In this document: positions 12,451-18,825 of the stretch, piece by piece
Layout of the letters: each line of letters begins with the position of its first letter
How positions within the stretch are numbered: the stretch's first letter is position 1
DNA from: SG8-30 sp037443885
GTDB taxonomy: Bacteria > Pseudomonadota > Gammaproteobacteria > Steroidobacterales > Steroidobacteraceae
Direction: 5' to 3'
Assembly: GCA_037443885.1 (NCBI GenBank)
Contig: JBBINN010000040.1
Span: 1 to 18,825, forward strand
DNA length: 18,825 nucleotides
Notes under the pieces: model-generated
What the model was told of the DNA's origin: nothing
What the model saw: only the letters and a program-made list of their open reading frames with translations
Database searches by the model: none
Position numbers and translations under genes: made by a program

Positions 12451-13218
12451 CTATTCCGGCAGTCCCGGGCTCAGCCTGATGAAGCCTCCGCCCGGGCGCT
12501 CCTTGTAGTAGCCGGGTCCGTCGGGCCCGCCCTCCCACCAGTCGCTGCCGTGCTGCATCAGGTACGGGGTCCCGGTCTCCGGGTCGTGGGCGTATTCGGT
12601 GCCGAGCTGCGCGTTGTAGGTCGACTCGCTGCTGCGCCGGCTCTGGCTGCCGCCGGAGCTGCCCACCGGGCTCAGCTGCGCACGGCACTGGGTCGACGAG
12701 GCGACGTTGACCGCGACCGCGCCGTACGCGGGCCACAGCTGCCGGGGTCCCGACGCGATCCGCATCAGCACCACGTAGCCGCCCATCTGCATCGGGTAGA
12801 CGCGATACATCGCCACGGCGTGGAACTGCGCGGAGTCGAACTCCTGCACGTACATGTCGCCGAAGGGCATCGGCTGCGTCACCTGCTGGAAGGGCTCGCC
12901 GTAAAAGCCGGCGGCTACCGTCGACTGCACGAGCAGGGCGGGGTGGCCAAAGCCGGGAATGCCCTGCTGGCTCATCGCATCCACGCCCATGATGAGGTAG
13001 AAAGCGGCGAACCCGGCGTTGTGCAGCTCGAGCATGGTGCCCTTGGGATCGGTGGCGGTCGCCTGCCAGTCCGCGGGCGCGATGGCCTGGCAGTACCCGG
13101 CCTGGATCGCACGCACTGGAACGCCCCTGCCCGGGGGACCGGCGGCATGCGCTTCAGGCGTGACGGCCACCGAGAGGATGAGCAGGGCTGAAACAGCGAC
13201 TGGCCACCTGTGCGGCAT
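12451..13218 (-). CDS. Secreted protein of unknown function
   Basis: I do not recognise this 255-residue protein. It has a clear signal peptide: basic start, hydrophobic core, cleavage likely after AHA at about residue 25. The mature part is periplasmic or secreted, with no membrane segment. It contains two Cys (43 and 178) that could form a disulfide. A Gly/Ser/Arg-rich spacer (185-200) separates the main body from a C-terminal module of about 50 residues rich in Gly, Tyr, Trp and Asp, including AHDPETGTPYL, SDWWEGGPDGPGYY and a final FIRLSPG. This tail looks like a separate small domain and similar tails occur in other uncharacterised exported proteins, as far as I recall. The ATG at 13218 has an excellent ribosome site (GAGGAGG, five bases away); an ATG at 13239 lies before that site. 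Confidence 0.8.
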   Translation of the reverse strand: MPHRWPVAVSALLILSVAVTPEAHAAGPPGRGVPVRAIQAGYCQAIAPADWQATATDPKGTMLELHNAGFAAFYLIMGVDAMSQQGIPGFGHPALLVQSTVAAGFYGEPFQQVTQPMPFGDMYVQEFDSAQFHAVAMYRVYPMQMGGYVVLMRIASGPRQLWPAYGAVAVNVASSTQCRAQLSPVGSSGGSQSRRSSESTYNAQLGTEYAHDPETGTPYLMQHGSDWWEGGPDGPGYYKERPGGGFIRLSPGLPE

Positions 13219-13387
13219 GGTGACCTCCTCTGCCGGCAAGGGACTCGCTCGGGTCCGTTGGATTGCCCAGCTGCATGAGTCTAGTCCCGACGGTCACCGA
13301 GACCGCAATAGCGGCTTTGCACCGTCGCCCCGCTATGCCGGTGCGTCGACGCGCGTCGCGGGCAGTATCCTCCGGCGGTCCCGCTCC

Positions 13388-13747
13388 TCAGCCGCCCGCG
13401 CGCTTGACGGTGTAACCCCGCTTCGTGAGCTCCGCGACCAGCGCGTCGCGGTGATCGCCCTGGATCTCGATGCGGCCGTCGCCCGTCGTGCCGCCGCTGC
13501 CGCAGCGGCGCTTCAGCTCGCCGGCGAGTGACTCCAGCTCGGCGGGCGTCAGCGGCAGGCCGGTGACGACGGAAACACCCTTGCCCTTGCGGCCGGCCGT
13601 CTCGCGCGAGACGCGCACGATTCCGTCGCGCGTGGGCCGGCCCTTCGCGTTCTTGCAGGCGCAGTCCTTCACGGGCCGGCGGCAGCCGGGGCAGATCGCG
13701 CCGAGGCCGGTGGTATAGACGACAGCCGGCTTCGCCCCGGGCCGCAT
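13388..13747 (-). CDS. yciH: SUI1/YciH-family translation factor homologue
   Basis: YciH is the bacterial relative of eukaryotic initiation factor eIF1 (SUI1) and affects the fidelity of start-site choice and stress responses; it is not essential in E. coli. The 119-residue product has the family's N-terminal VVYTTGLGAICPGCRRPVKDCAC, in which four Cys (19, 22, 29, 31) resemble a small metal site. The SUI1 fold follows: GIVRVSRETAGRKGKGVSVV, LKRRCGSGGTTGDGRIEIQG and ALVAELTKRGYTVKRAGG. The basic loop RKGKG and the CGSGGT turn are typical. The ATG at 13747 lies four bases after the fumarase stop, so the two are read together. The open frame reaches back to 13840, but that extension lies inside fumarase and lacks family similarity. 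Confidence 0.93.
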   Translation of the reverse strand: MRPGAKPAVVYTTGLGAICPGCRRPVKDCACKNAKGRPTRDGIVRVSRETAGRKGKGVSVVTGLPLTPAELESLAGELKRRCGSGGTTGDGRIEIQGDHRDALVAELTKRGYTVKRAGG

Positions 13748-13751
13748 GGGA

Positions 13752-15281
13752 TCAGGCCACCCGCACCGGAATCTTGAGTTCGCGGATGCGGCCGGCCCAT
13801 TCGGCCGGGCCGGTCTGGTGCACGGACGCGCCGTTCGCATCGACCGCGACCGTGACCGGCATGTCCTTGACCTCGAACTCGTAGATCGCCTCCATGCCGA
13901 GCTCCTCGAAGGCGACCACGCGCGAGGCGCGGATGGCCTTCGACACGAGGTAGGCCGCGCCGCCGACCGCCATCAGGTAGGCCGCCTTGTGCTGGCGGAT
14001 GGCCTCGATGGCGACCGGGCCTCGCTCGGCCTTGCCGACCATGGCGATGAGGCCCGTCTTCTCGAGCATCATCTCCGTGAACTTGTCCATGCGGGTCGCG
14101 GTCGTCGGGCCGGCGGGGCCCACGACCTCGTCGCGCACCGGGTCGACGGGCCCCACGTAGTAGATGACCTTGTTGCGGAAGTCCACGCCCGGCGGCAGGC
14201 CCTGCCCGGAGGCGAACAGGTCGGCGATCTTCTTGTGCGCGGCGTCGCGGCCGGTGAGCATCTTCCCCGACAGCAGCAGCGTCTCGCCCGGCTTCCAGCT
14301 CGCCACCTCCGCGGGCGTGAGCGTGTCGAGATTCACGCGGCGCGAGTCGTCGCCCGGCGTCCAGCCGACTTTCGGCCACAGGTCGAGCGAGGGCGGCTCG
14401 AGCACCGCCGGGCCCGAGCCGTCGAGCACGAAGTGCGCGTGGCGCGTGGCGGCGCAGTTGGGGATCATCGCCACCGGCTTCGAGGCGGCGTGCGTCGGGA
14501 AGGTGGTGATCTTGACGTCGAGAACGGTGGTGAGGCCGCCGAGGCCCTGCGCACCGATGCCGAGCGCGTTGATCTTCTCATAGAGCTCGATGCGCAGCGC
14601 CTCGAGCGGGCTCGACGGTCCGCGCGCGAGCAACTCATGCATGTCGATCGGCTCCATCAGGGCCTCTTTCGCCATCAGCATGGCCTTCTCGGCCGTGCCG
14701 CCGACGCCGATACCAAGCATCCCCGGGGGGCACCAGCCCGCTCCCATGGTGGGCACGGTCTTGAGAACCCAGTCCACCAGCGAGTCGGACGGGTTCAGCA
14801 TCACGAACTTCGACTTGTTCTCCGAGCCGCCGCCCTTGGCGGCGACGTTCACGTCCACGGTCGAGCCGGGCACCAGCTCGACGTGCACCACGGCGGGTGT
14901 GTTGTCCTTCGTGTTCCTGCGCGCGAACAGCGGGTCGTCCACCACGGAGGCGCGCAGCGTGTTGTCCGGGTGCAGGTAGGCGCGGCGCACGCCCTCGTCG
15001 ACCATGTCCGCGAGGCTCGACCTGGAGTCGAAGCGCACGTCCATGCCGACTTTCACGAATACGTTGACGATGCCCGTGTCCTGGCAGATCGGCCGGCGAC
15101 CCTCTGCGCACATGCGCGAGTTGGTCAGGATCTGCGCGATGGCATCCTTTGCTGCAGGCGACTGCTCGCGCTCGTACGCGCGGGCGAGGTGCTCGATGTA
15201 GTCCGCCGGGTGGTAGTAGGAGATGAACTGCAGGGCGTCGGCGACGCTCTGCACGAAGTCGGCTTCGCGGATGGTGGTCAC
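13752..15281 (-). CDS. fumA: Class I fumarate hydratase (iron-sulfur, single chain)
   Basis: This enzyme interconverts fumarate and malate in the TCA cycle with an oxygen-sensitive [4Fe-4S] cluster. The 509-residue length matches FumA/FumB-type single-chain enzymes, in which the alpha and beta halves are fused. The three cluster cysteines are recognisable: Cys66 in ICQDTG, Cys184 in WCPPG and Cys276 in NCAATRH. Other conserved parts are KGGGSENKSKF (149-159), GVGGTAEKA and the C-terminal half with GPAGPTTATRMD. The start is GTG at 15281. An ATG slightly upstream is in another frame and stops at this GTG, and the longer in-frame version from 15365 reads through the predicted promoter and repeats. 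yciH follows by four bases. No class II FumC is in the window. Confidence 0.97.
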   Translation of the reverse strand: MTTIREADFVQSVADALQFISYYHPADYIEHLARAYEREQSPAAKDAIAQILTNSRMCAEGRRPICQDTGIVNVFVKVGMDVRFDSRSSLADMVDEGVRRAYLHPDNTLRASVVDDPLFARRNTKDNTPAVVHVELVPGSTVDVNVAAKGGGSENKSKFVMLNPSDSLVDWVLKTVPTMGAGWCPPGMLGIGVGGTAEKAMLMAKEALMEPIDMHELLARGPSSPLEALRIELYEKINALGIGAQGLGGLTTVLDVKITTFPTHAASKPVAMIPNCAATRHAHFVLDGSGPAVLEPPSLDLWPKVGWTPGDDSRRVNLDTLTPAEVASWKPGETLLLSGKMLTGRDAAHKKIADLFASGQGLPPGVDFRNKVIYYVGPVDPVRDEVVGPAGPTTATRMDKFTEMMLEKTGLIAMVGKAERGPVAIEAIRQHKAAYLMAVGGAAYLVSKAIRASRVVAFEELGMEAIYEFEVKDMPVTVAVDANGASVHQTGPAEWAGRIRELKIPVRVA

Positions 15282-15312
15282 GGCGCTCGTCCGGGAGTCA
15301 TGGGGATGCTGA

Positions 15313-15318
15313 ATTGTA
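15313..15318 (-). promoter_or_regulatory. -10-like box before fumarase
   Basis: The minus strand reads TACAAT, five of six matches, about 32 bases before the GTG start. A start near 15306 gives a short leader. No -35 box is visible at the right distance; the area is instead occupied by the end of the tandem repeat, which suggests an activator-dependent promoter. Confidence 0.4.
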
Positions 15319-15337
15319 GCCCCGGCGGGCCGCCCTG

Positions 15338-15397
15338 GTGGACGGCGGATGCCGCAGCGGCTCAATAGTGGACGGCGGGTGCCGTAGCGGCTTAACT
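15338..15397. repeat. Two-copy 30-bp tandem repeat between fumarase and alaX
   Basis: Copy 1 (15338-15367) and copy 2 (15368-15397) both begin GTGGACGGCGG and differ at five of 30 positions (12, 18, 26, 29 and 30). Each holds a GCCG-(C/T)A-GCGGC near-palindrome. The 30-base period is close to three helix turns, so bound proteins would face the same side. Seen from fumarase, the copies centre about 47 and 77 bases before the predicted start. Confidence 0.75.
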
Positions 15398-15426
15398 AGG
15401 CTCATCCGCGACCCTTCGAGCCCGAC

Positions 15427-16137
15427 ATGAACCCGATCACCGAGGCGCTGTTCAACCGCAATGCGTACCTCCGGCACTGCGAAGCCTGCGTGCTCGAGAT
15501 CCTGCCCGAAGGCGTGGTTCTCGACCGCACGGTCTTCTATCCTCTCGGAGGCGGGCAGCCGGGCGACACCGGTGCCCTGCGCGGGAAGCACGGCCGGGAG
15601 TGGGCGGTGACCGACACCCGCAAGGGCGAGGGCGGACGGATCCTGCACGTGCTCGCGGCAGGCGTGGACCCGCCTGCGCCCGGCGAGGTGGTCACGGCCG
15701 AACTGGACTGGGCCCGTCGCCACGCGCATATGCGCATGCACACCTGCCTGCACCTGCTCGGCTCGGTCCTGCGCTATGGAGTGACCGGCGGGCAGGTCGG
15801 CGCCGACAAGGGTCGACTGGACTTCGACACCCAGGACGAGGTCGACAAGGAACGGGTCACGGCCGAGGTGAACGCGCTGATCACCGCCGACCACCCGGTC
15901 GAACCGCGATGGGTGGACGAGGCGGAGCTCGACCGCCAGCCCGAGCTGGTGCGGACGATGTCCGTGCAGCCGCCGCGCGGCGCAGGCCGCATCCGCCTGC
16001 TCGATATCCCAGGCGTGGACCTGCAGCCTTGCGGGGGCACGCACGTCGCGGCCACGGGCGAGATCGGCACCGTGGCGGTGACCAGGGTCGAGAGCAAGGG
16101 CAAGCGCAACAAACGCGTGGTGATCGCATTCGTCTGA
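15427..16137 (+). CDS. alaX: Alanyl-tRNA editing protein AlaX
   Basis: AlaX is a free-standing version of the editing domain of alanyl-tRNA synthetase. It hydrolyses tRNA-Ala wrongly charged with serine (some also glycine). The 236-residue product has the medium-length form without the synthetase core. FYPLGGGQPGDTG (37-49) is the conserved N-terminal segment. H105 and H109 in RMHTCLHLL, with C202 and H206 in PCGGTHV, form the zinc-binding catalytic site. The C-terminus shows TRVESKGKRNKRVVIAF, as in AlaRS editing domains. The ATG at 15427 gives the expected beginning; its ribosome site is weak. It diverges from fumarase with the tandem repeats between them. Confidence 0.93.
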   Translation: MNPITEALFNRNAYLRHCEACVLEILPEGVVLDRTVFYPLGGGQPGDTGALRGKHGREWAVTDTRKGEGGRILHVLAAGVDPPAPGEVVTAELDWARRHAHMRMHTCLHLLGSVLRYGVTGGQVGADKGRLDFDTQDEVDKERVTAEVNALITADHPVEPRWVDEAELDRQPELVRTMSVQPPRGAGRIRLLDIPGVDLQPCGGTHVAATGEIGTVAVTRVESKGKRNKRVVIAFV

Positions 16138-16212
16138 GCGCTGCCGGGGCTGCCCGATGCCTCGGTCCGGTCAGCAGGCTGGTCGAAGTGCACCGCAGCC
16201 CGGGCGGCACAT

Positions 16213-16246
16213 TATGATGGCGGCGCCCACCCGTCGAGGCGTGGGC
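16213..16246 (+). promoter_or_regulatory. -10 box and leader hairpin before the MscS gene
   Basis: TATGAT (16213-16218) matches the -10 consensus at five of six bases and would start transcription near 16225. A hairpin GCCCAC (16225-16230) / GTGGGC (16241-16246) with a ten-base loop would then form the very 5' end of the message, right before GGGGA (16248-16252), the ribosome site. No good -35 is visible. Confidence 0.35.
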
Positions 16247-16257
16247 TGGGGAAGCCG

Positions 16258-17898
16258 ATGCCGTTCATGCTGAACATCCGCGCCGCGATGGTGACGCTCC
16301 TGGCCGTCGTCCTGGCGGGCGCCGCGCCGGCCTGGTCGGCGCAGCTGGGAGCGGGCGAGGCGCTGGATCACGAGATCGAGCCGATTCCCACCGCGGTGAT
16401 TGCCCTCGGCGGGCGGGCGATCCTGCGGGTCCGGGGCGTCGCCGGCTTCACGGCCGAGCATCGCGCGGCCGGCGCGAGCCAGCGCGTGCACGGCTTTGCC
16501 GCCGACCGTGCCGTGCCGGTGGACTCCGTCGAGCTCTTCGAGAGGCCGCGTGGAACCGAGCTGCGGGCCGGCACCTTGGTGCTCTTCACGATCACCGATG
16601 CCGATGCCGCGATCGAGGGCATGAGCCGTCCGCAGCTCGCGAGCCTGGCGCGGGACCTGCTCGTGAACGCGGTGCGGGAATGGCGCGCCGAGCGGGAGCC
16701 GGCCTGGCTGCTGCGGCAAGCCGGCTGGCTGGGCATCGCGACGGCGCTGCTGGCGCTGATCTTGTGGCCGCTGTCGCGGCTGCGGCGCTTCGGCATGCGC
16801 AAGGTCGAGGAACACCGCGCCGCGGCCCTGCGGCTCAACAAGGTCGAGCTGCTGCAGGCCGAGAACGCGCGCAACCTCCTGCGGGCGCTGCTGCGCCTCG
16901 CCTACTGGCTGCTCGTTGCCGCGGTCGCCTACTACTATCTTCAGTACTCGCTTCGGCTCTTCCCGTGGACGCGGCCGTTCGGCGAGGAGCTGCTCGGCCT
17001 GATCGTGGACCCGCTCATGACGCTCGGCGTCGGCATGGTCAACTCCCTGCCGGACCTGCTTTTCCTGCTCGTCCTGGCCATCGTCACACGCTACCTCCTG
17101 GGCACGATCAACGCGTTCTTCGTCGCGGTGGAGCAGGGTCGCGTGACGCTCGCGGACTTCGATCCCGACTGGGCGAGGCCGACCTACAAGCTGGTGCGCT
17201 TCTTCGTCTTCGCCTTTGCCCTCGTGATCGCCTACCCCTATATCCCCGGGTCGGACTCGGCGGCGTTCAAGGGCGTGAGCGTGCTGCTCGGCGTGCTGAT
17301 CTCCATCGGATCATCCTCGATGATCTCGAGCCTCGTGGCCGGCTACACCATGACCTACCGCCGCACCTTCAGAAAGGGGGACCGGATCCGCGTCGGCGAC
17401 ACCTACGGCGACGTGGTCGACTCACGACTCATGGTGACGACGGTCCGCACGCTCAAGAACGAGCTGGTCGTGGTGCCGAATTCCGAGATCCTCGGCAAGA
17501 GCGTCGTCAACTACACCGCGCTCGCGCGCGAGCGCGGTCTCGTGCTGCACACTACCGTGGGCATCGGCTACGAGACGCCGTGGCGGCAGGTCGAGGCGAT
17601 GCTGCTGATGGCCGCGGAGCGGACGGAAGGCCTGCAGCGGGAGCCCGCACCGTTCGTCCTGCAGACGGCGCTCGGCGACTTCGCGGTGAGCTACCAGCTC
17701 AATGGCTACGTGTCCGACACGGCCGGGCTGGATCGCAGGTACTCGGACCTGCACAAGAACATACAGGACGTGTTCAACGAGTACGGCGTGCAGATCATGA
17801 CGCCGGCCTACGTGGCGGACCCTGTTCCGCCGAAGGTCGTGCCGCCGCAGGACTGGCACCTGGCGCCCGCGGCGCCACCGGCCGCCAAGGCGCCTTAG
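16258..17898 (+). CDS. MscS-family mechanosensitive ion channel with N-terminal periplasmic part
   Basis: MscS-type channels open under membrane tension and release solutes after osmotic downshift. The 546-residue product is longer than E. coli MscS (286). It begins with a cleavable signal peptide (1-28, ending AWSA). A soluble segment of about 115 residues follows, then about five hydrophobic segments (near 150-172, 202-225, 255-280, 305-325, 333-360). The last, with the Gly/Ser-rich sequence VLISIGSSSMISSLVAGY, corresponds to the pore helix TM3. The MscS beta domain follows: RRTFRKGDRIRVGD, VVDSRLMVTTVRTLKNELVVVPNSEILGKSVVNYT, then the alpha/beta domain and a Pro/Ala-rich tail. The ATG at 16258 has GGGGA five bases before it. 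The extra N-terminal part groups it with larger MscS paralogues, whose gating stimulus is less clear. It converges on the GGT-like gene 38 bases away. Confidence 0.93.
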   Translation: MPFMLNIRAAMVTLLAVVLAGAAPAWSAQLGAGEALDHEIEPIPTAVIALGGRAILRVRGVAGFTAEHRAAGASQRVHGFAADRAVPVDSVELFERPRGTELRAGTLVLFTITDADAAIEGMSRPQLASLARDLLVNAVREWRAEREPAWLLRQAGWLGIATALLALILWPLSRLRRFGMRKVEEHRAAALRLNKVELLQAENARNLLRALLRLAYWLLVAAVAYYYLQYSLRLFPWTRPFGEELLGLIVDPLMTLGVGMVNSLPDLLFLLVLAIVTRYLLGTINAFFVAVEQGRVTLADFDPDWARPTYKLVRFFVFAFALVIAYPYIPGSDSAAFKGVSVLLGVLISIGSSSMISSLVAGYTMTYRRTFRKGDRIRVGDTYGDVVDSRLMVTTVRTLKNELVVVPNSEILGKSVVNYTALARERGLVLHTTVGIGYETPWRQVEAMLLMAAERTEGLQREPAPFVLQTALGDFAVSYQLNGYVSDTAGLDRRYSDLHKNIQDVFNEYGVQIMTPAYVADPVPPKVVPPQDWHLAPAAPPAAKAP

Positions 17899-17907
17899 GC
17901 TGGCGGC
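17881..17907. terminator. Weak hairpin across the end of the MscS gene
   Basis: GCCGCCA (17881-17887) pairs with TGGCGGC (17901-17907) and encloses the stop codon. No T run follows on either strand, so it is at best a weak or rho-assisted bidirectional stop between the two convergent genes. Confidence 0.25.
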
Positions 17908-17936
17908 GCCTGAACACGTCCCCCGGTGCCCGACGG

Positions 17937-18825
17937 CTACCAGCCGATGCCGTAGTCCTCGCCGTGGTGGCTCGACCCGCCCCACATCGTTCCGTGGGCG
18001 CGGTCGAACCAGATCGCATTCAGCGGCCCGGAAGTGATCGGTCGCATGACGAGCGTGTAGCCCATCTTCTCCAGCTCCGTCCGGATCTTGGGCGGCGTCG
18101 ACTCGGCGACCAGCATTCGGCCCGGCTGGATCTCGTGCCGGCCGAAGGAGTCGCGCAGCTGGAAGCTGTTGATGTTGGCGGCCTCGGTCGCCTGCTGCAC
18201 GGTCATGCCGAACTCGACGACGTTGAGGAACAGCTGCAGGAGGTTCTGGTCCTGGCCGTCCCCGCCCTGCACCGCGAAGGCGAGGAAGGGCTTGCCGTCC
18301 TTCAGCGCCATCGTCGGCGTGAGCGTCACGCGCGGCTGCTTGCCGGGCTCCAGGACGTTGTACGGGTTCTCGGCGGGATCGAGCACGAAGCTCTGCATGC
18401 GCTGCGACAGGCCGATGCCCGTGCTGCCGGCGATGAACGCGGGGATCCAGCCGCCGCTCGGCGTGACGGACACCACCCAGCCCTCGCGGTCGGCGGCGAC
18501 GACGCTGGTCGTGCCGCTCGCCGGCTGGAAGCTCGGCCGGATGTCCTCGCTCTCCTTGACGTTCGCGGTAGCCGCCCAGCCGGCGAGCTCGCGCTCGAAG
18601 GGATTCCTGCCGCCCTGAAAGGGATAGGGATCGCCGGGGCCGATGGCGGAGTCGTTCTTCTCGAAGCCGACGAGCTTCGCGCGCTCGCGCGCGTAATCCT
18701 TCGACAGCAGGCCCCGCACCGGCTCCTCCGGCGGGAACGCCGGGTCGCCGTAGTAGAAGTCGCGGTCGGCGAAGGCGAGGCTCATCGCCTGGTAGAGCGT
18801 GTGCATGTACTGCGGGCTGTTGTAG
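17937..18825 (-). CDS. Gamma-glutamyltransferase-family protein (3' part, cut by window end)
   Basis: The visible 295 or so residues are the C-terminal part of a GGT-type Ntn-hydrolase; the gene continues past base 18825. YNSPQYMHTLYQAMSLAFADRD is the end of the large subunit. Self-cleavage would occur before a Thr in SGTTSVVAADREGWVVS, which begins the small subunit. True GGT usually reads TTHYSVVD here; the His and Tyr are absent. The later FIAGSTGIGLSQRM, PRVTLTPTMALKDGKPFLAF and GGDGQDQNLLQLFLNVVEFG segments place it near the YwrD/cephalosporin-acylase-like branch, in which GGDxQxQ replaces the PGGSR of classical GGT. Enzymes of this branch may cleave gamma-glutamyl or related amides in the periplasm, but the substrate is unknown and the export signal is outside the window. 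The stop is TAG at 17939-17937. Confidence 0.9.
   Translation of the reverse strand, partial: YNSPQYMHTLYQAMSLAFADRDFYYGDPAFPPEEPVRGLLSKDYARERAKLVGFEKNDSAIGPGDPYPFQGGRNPFERELAGWAATANVKESEDIRPSFQPASGTTSVVAADREGWVVSVTPSGGWIPAFIAGSTGIGLSQRMQSFVLDPAENPYNVLEPGKQPRVTLTPTMALKDGKPFLAFAVQGGDGQDQNLLQLFLNVVEFGMTVQQATEAANINSFQLRDSFGRHEIQPGRMLVAESTPPKIRTELEKMGYTLVMRPITSGPLNAIWFDRAHGTMWGGSSHHGEDYGIGW

Noticed and set aside
13746..15368. Plus-strand open frame of 540 codons over fumarase
   Set aside because: Antisense mirror of the fumarase gene, with no recognisable motif; fumarase has all three cluster cysteines.
15338..15397. CRISPR array
   Set aside because: Only two directly adjacent copies without spacers, and no cas genes nearby.

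Overview
The window is GC-rich, tightly packed bacterial DNA. It most likely comes from a gammaproteobacterium. The order polA / short gap / engB / cytochrome c4 / dsbA, with polA and engB converging and engB diverging from cytochrome c4, is the arrangement known from Pseudomonas and, in part, Escherichia. An LptM-type lipoprotein and a single-chain class I fumarase fit the same group. The genus cannot be named from this sequence. No insertion sequence, integrase, phage gene or CRISPR array is visible, and no stretch above 300 bases lacks a gene.

Bases 1-2700 hold a tRNA-Arg(CCG) with its own promoter, then two unrelated Mg2+ transporters placed tail to tail: mgtE (+) and corA (-). Bases 2750-5084 hold a DsbA-type thiol oxidase predicted to be a lipoprotein and a dihaem cytochrome c4 (both -), and divergently the ribosome-assembly GTPase engB (+). 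Bases 5085-5282, between engB and polA, hold no protein gene. On the polA strand they carry a sigma-E/AlgU-like promoter, three stem-loops with C-rich loops in two of them, and a strong intrinsic terminator. This is the chromosomal position of Spot 42 (E. coli) and ErsA (P. aeruginosa), so a small RNA of about 110 nt is predicted. It is the most interesting item in the window.

Bases 5283-8242 carry lptM and polA on the minus strand, joined by a 4-base ATGA overlap. A hotdog-fold thioesterase (-) and a FAH-family hydrolase plus a maleylacetoacetate isomerase (+, GTGA overlap) diverge from a control region that is a near-perfect inverted repeat containing both -10 boxes. A short-chain dehydrogenase and a cytochrome P450 follow on the plus strand. 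The P450 gene is followed by nested hairpins resembling a REP-type element.

Bases 12450-15400 (-) hold a secreted protein of unknown function and, separately, fumarase and a SUI1/YciH-type initiation-factor homologue that are probably co-transcribed. A two-copy 30-bp tandem repeat lies upstream of the fumarase, between it and the divergent Ala-tRNA editing gene alaX (+). An MscS-family channel (+) and the 3' part of a gamma-glutamyltransferase-like gene (-), cut by the window edge, complete the region.

Most of the content is housekeeping or general metabolism: Mg2+ uptake, envelope redox, replication/repair, ribosome assembly, TCA cycle, translation quality control and osmotic protection. 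The 8.8-12.4 kb block (FAH hydrolase, isomerase, dehydrogenase, P450) is a plausible but unproven catabolic group.
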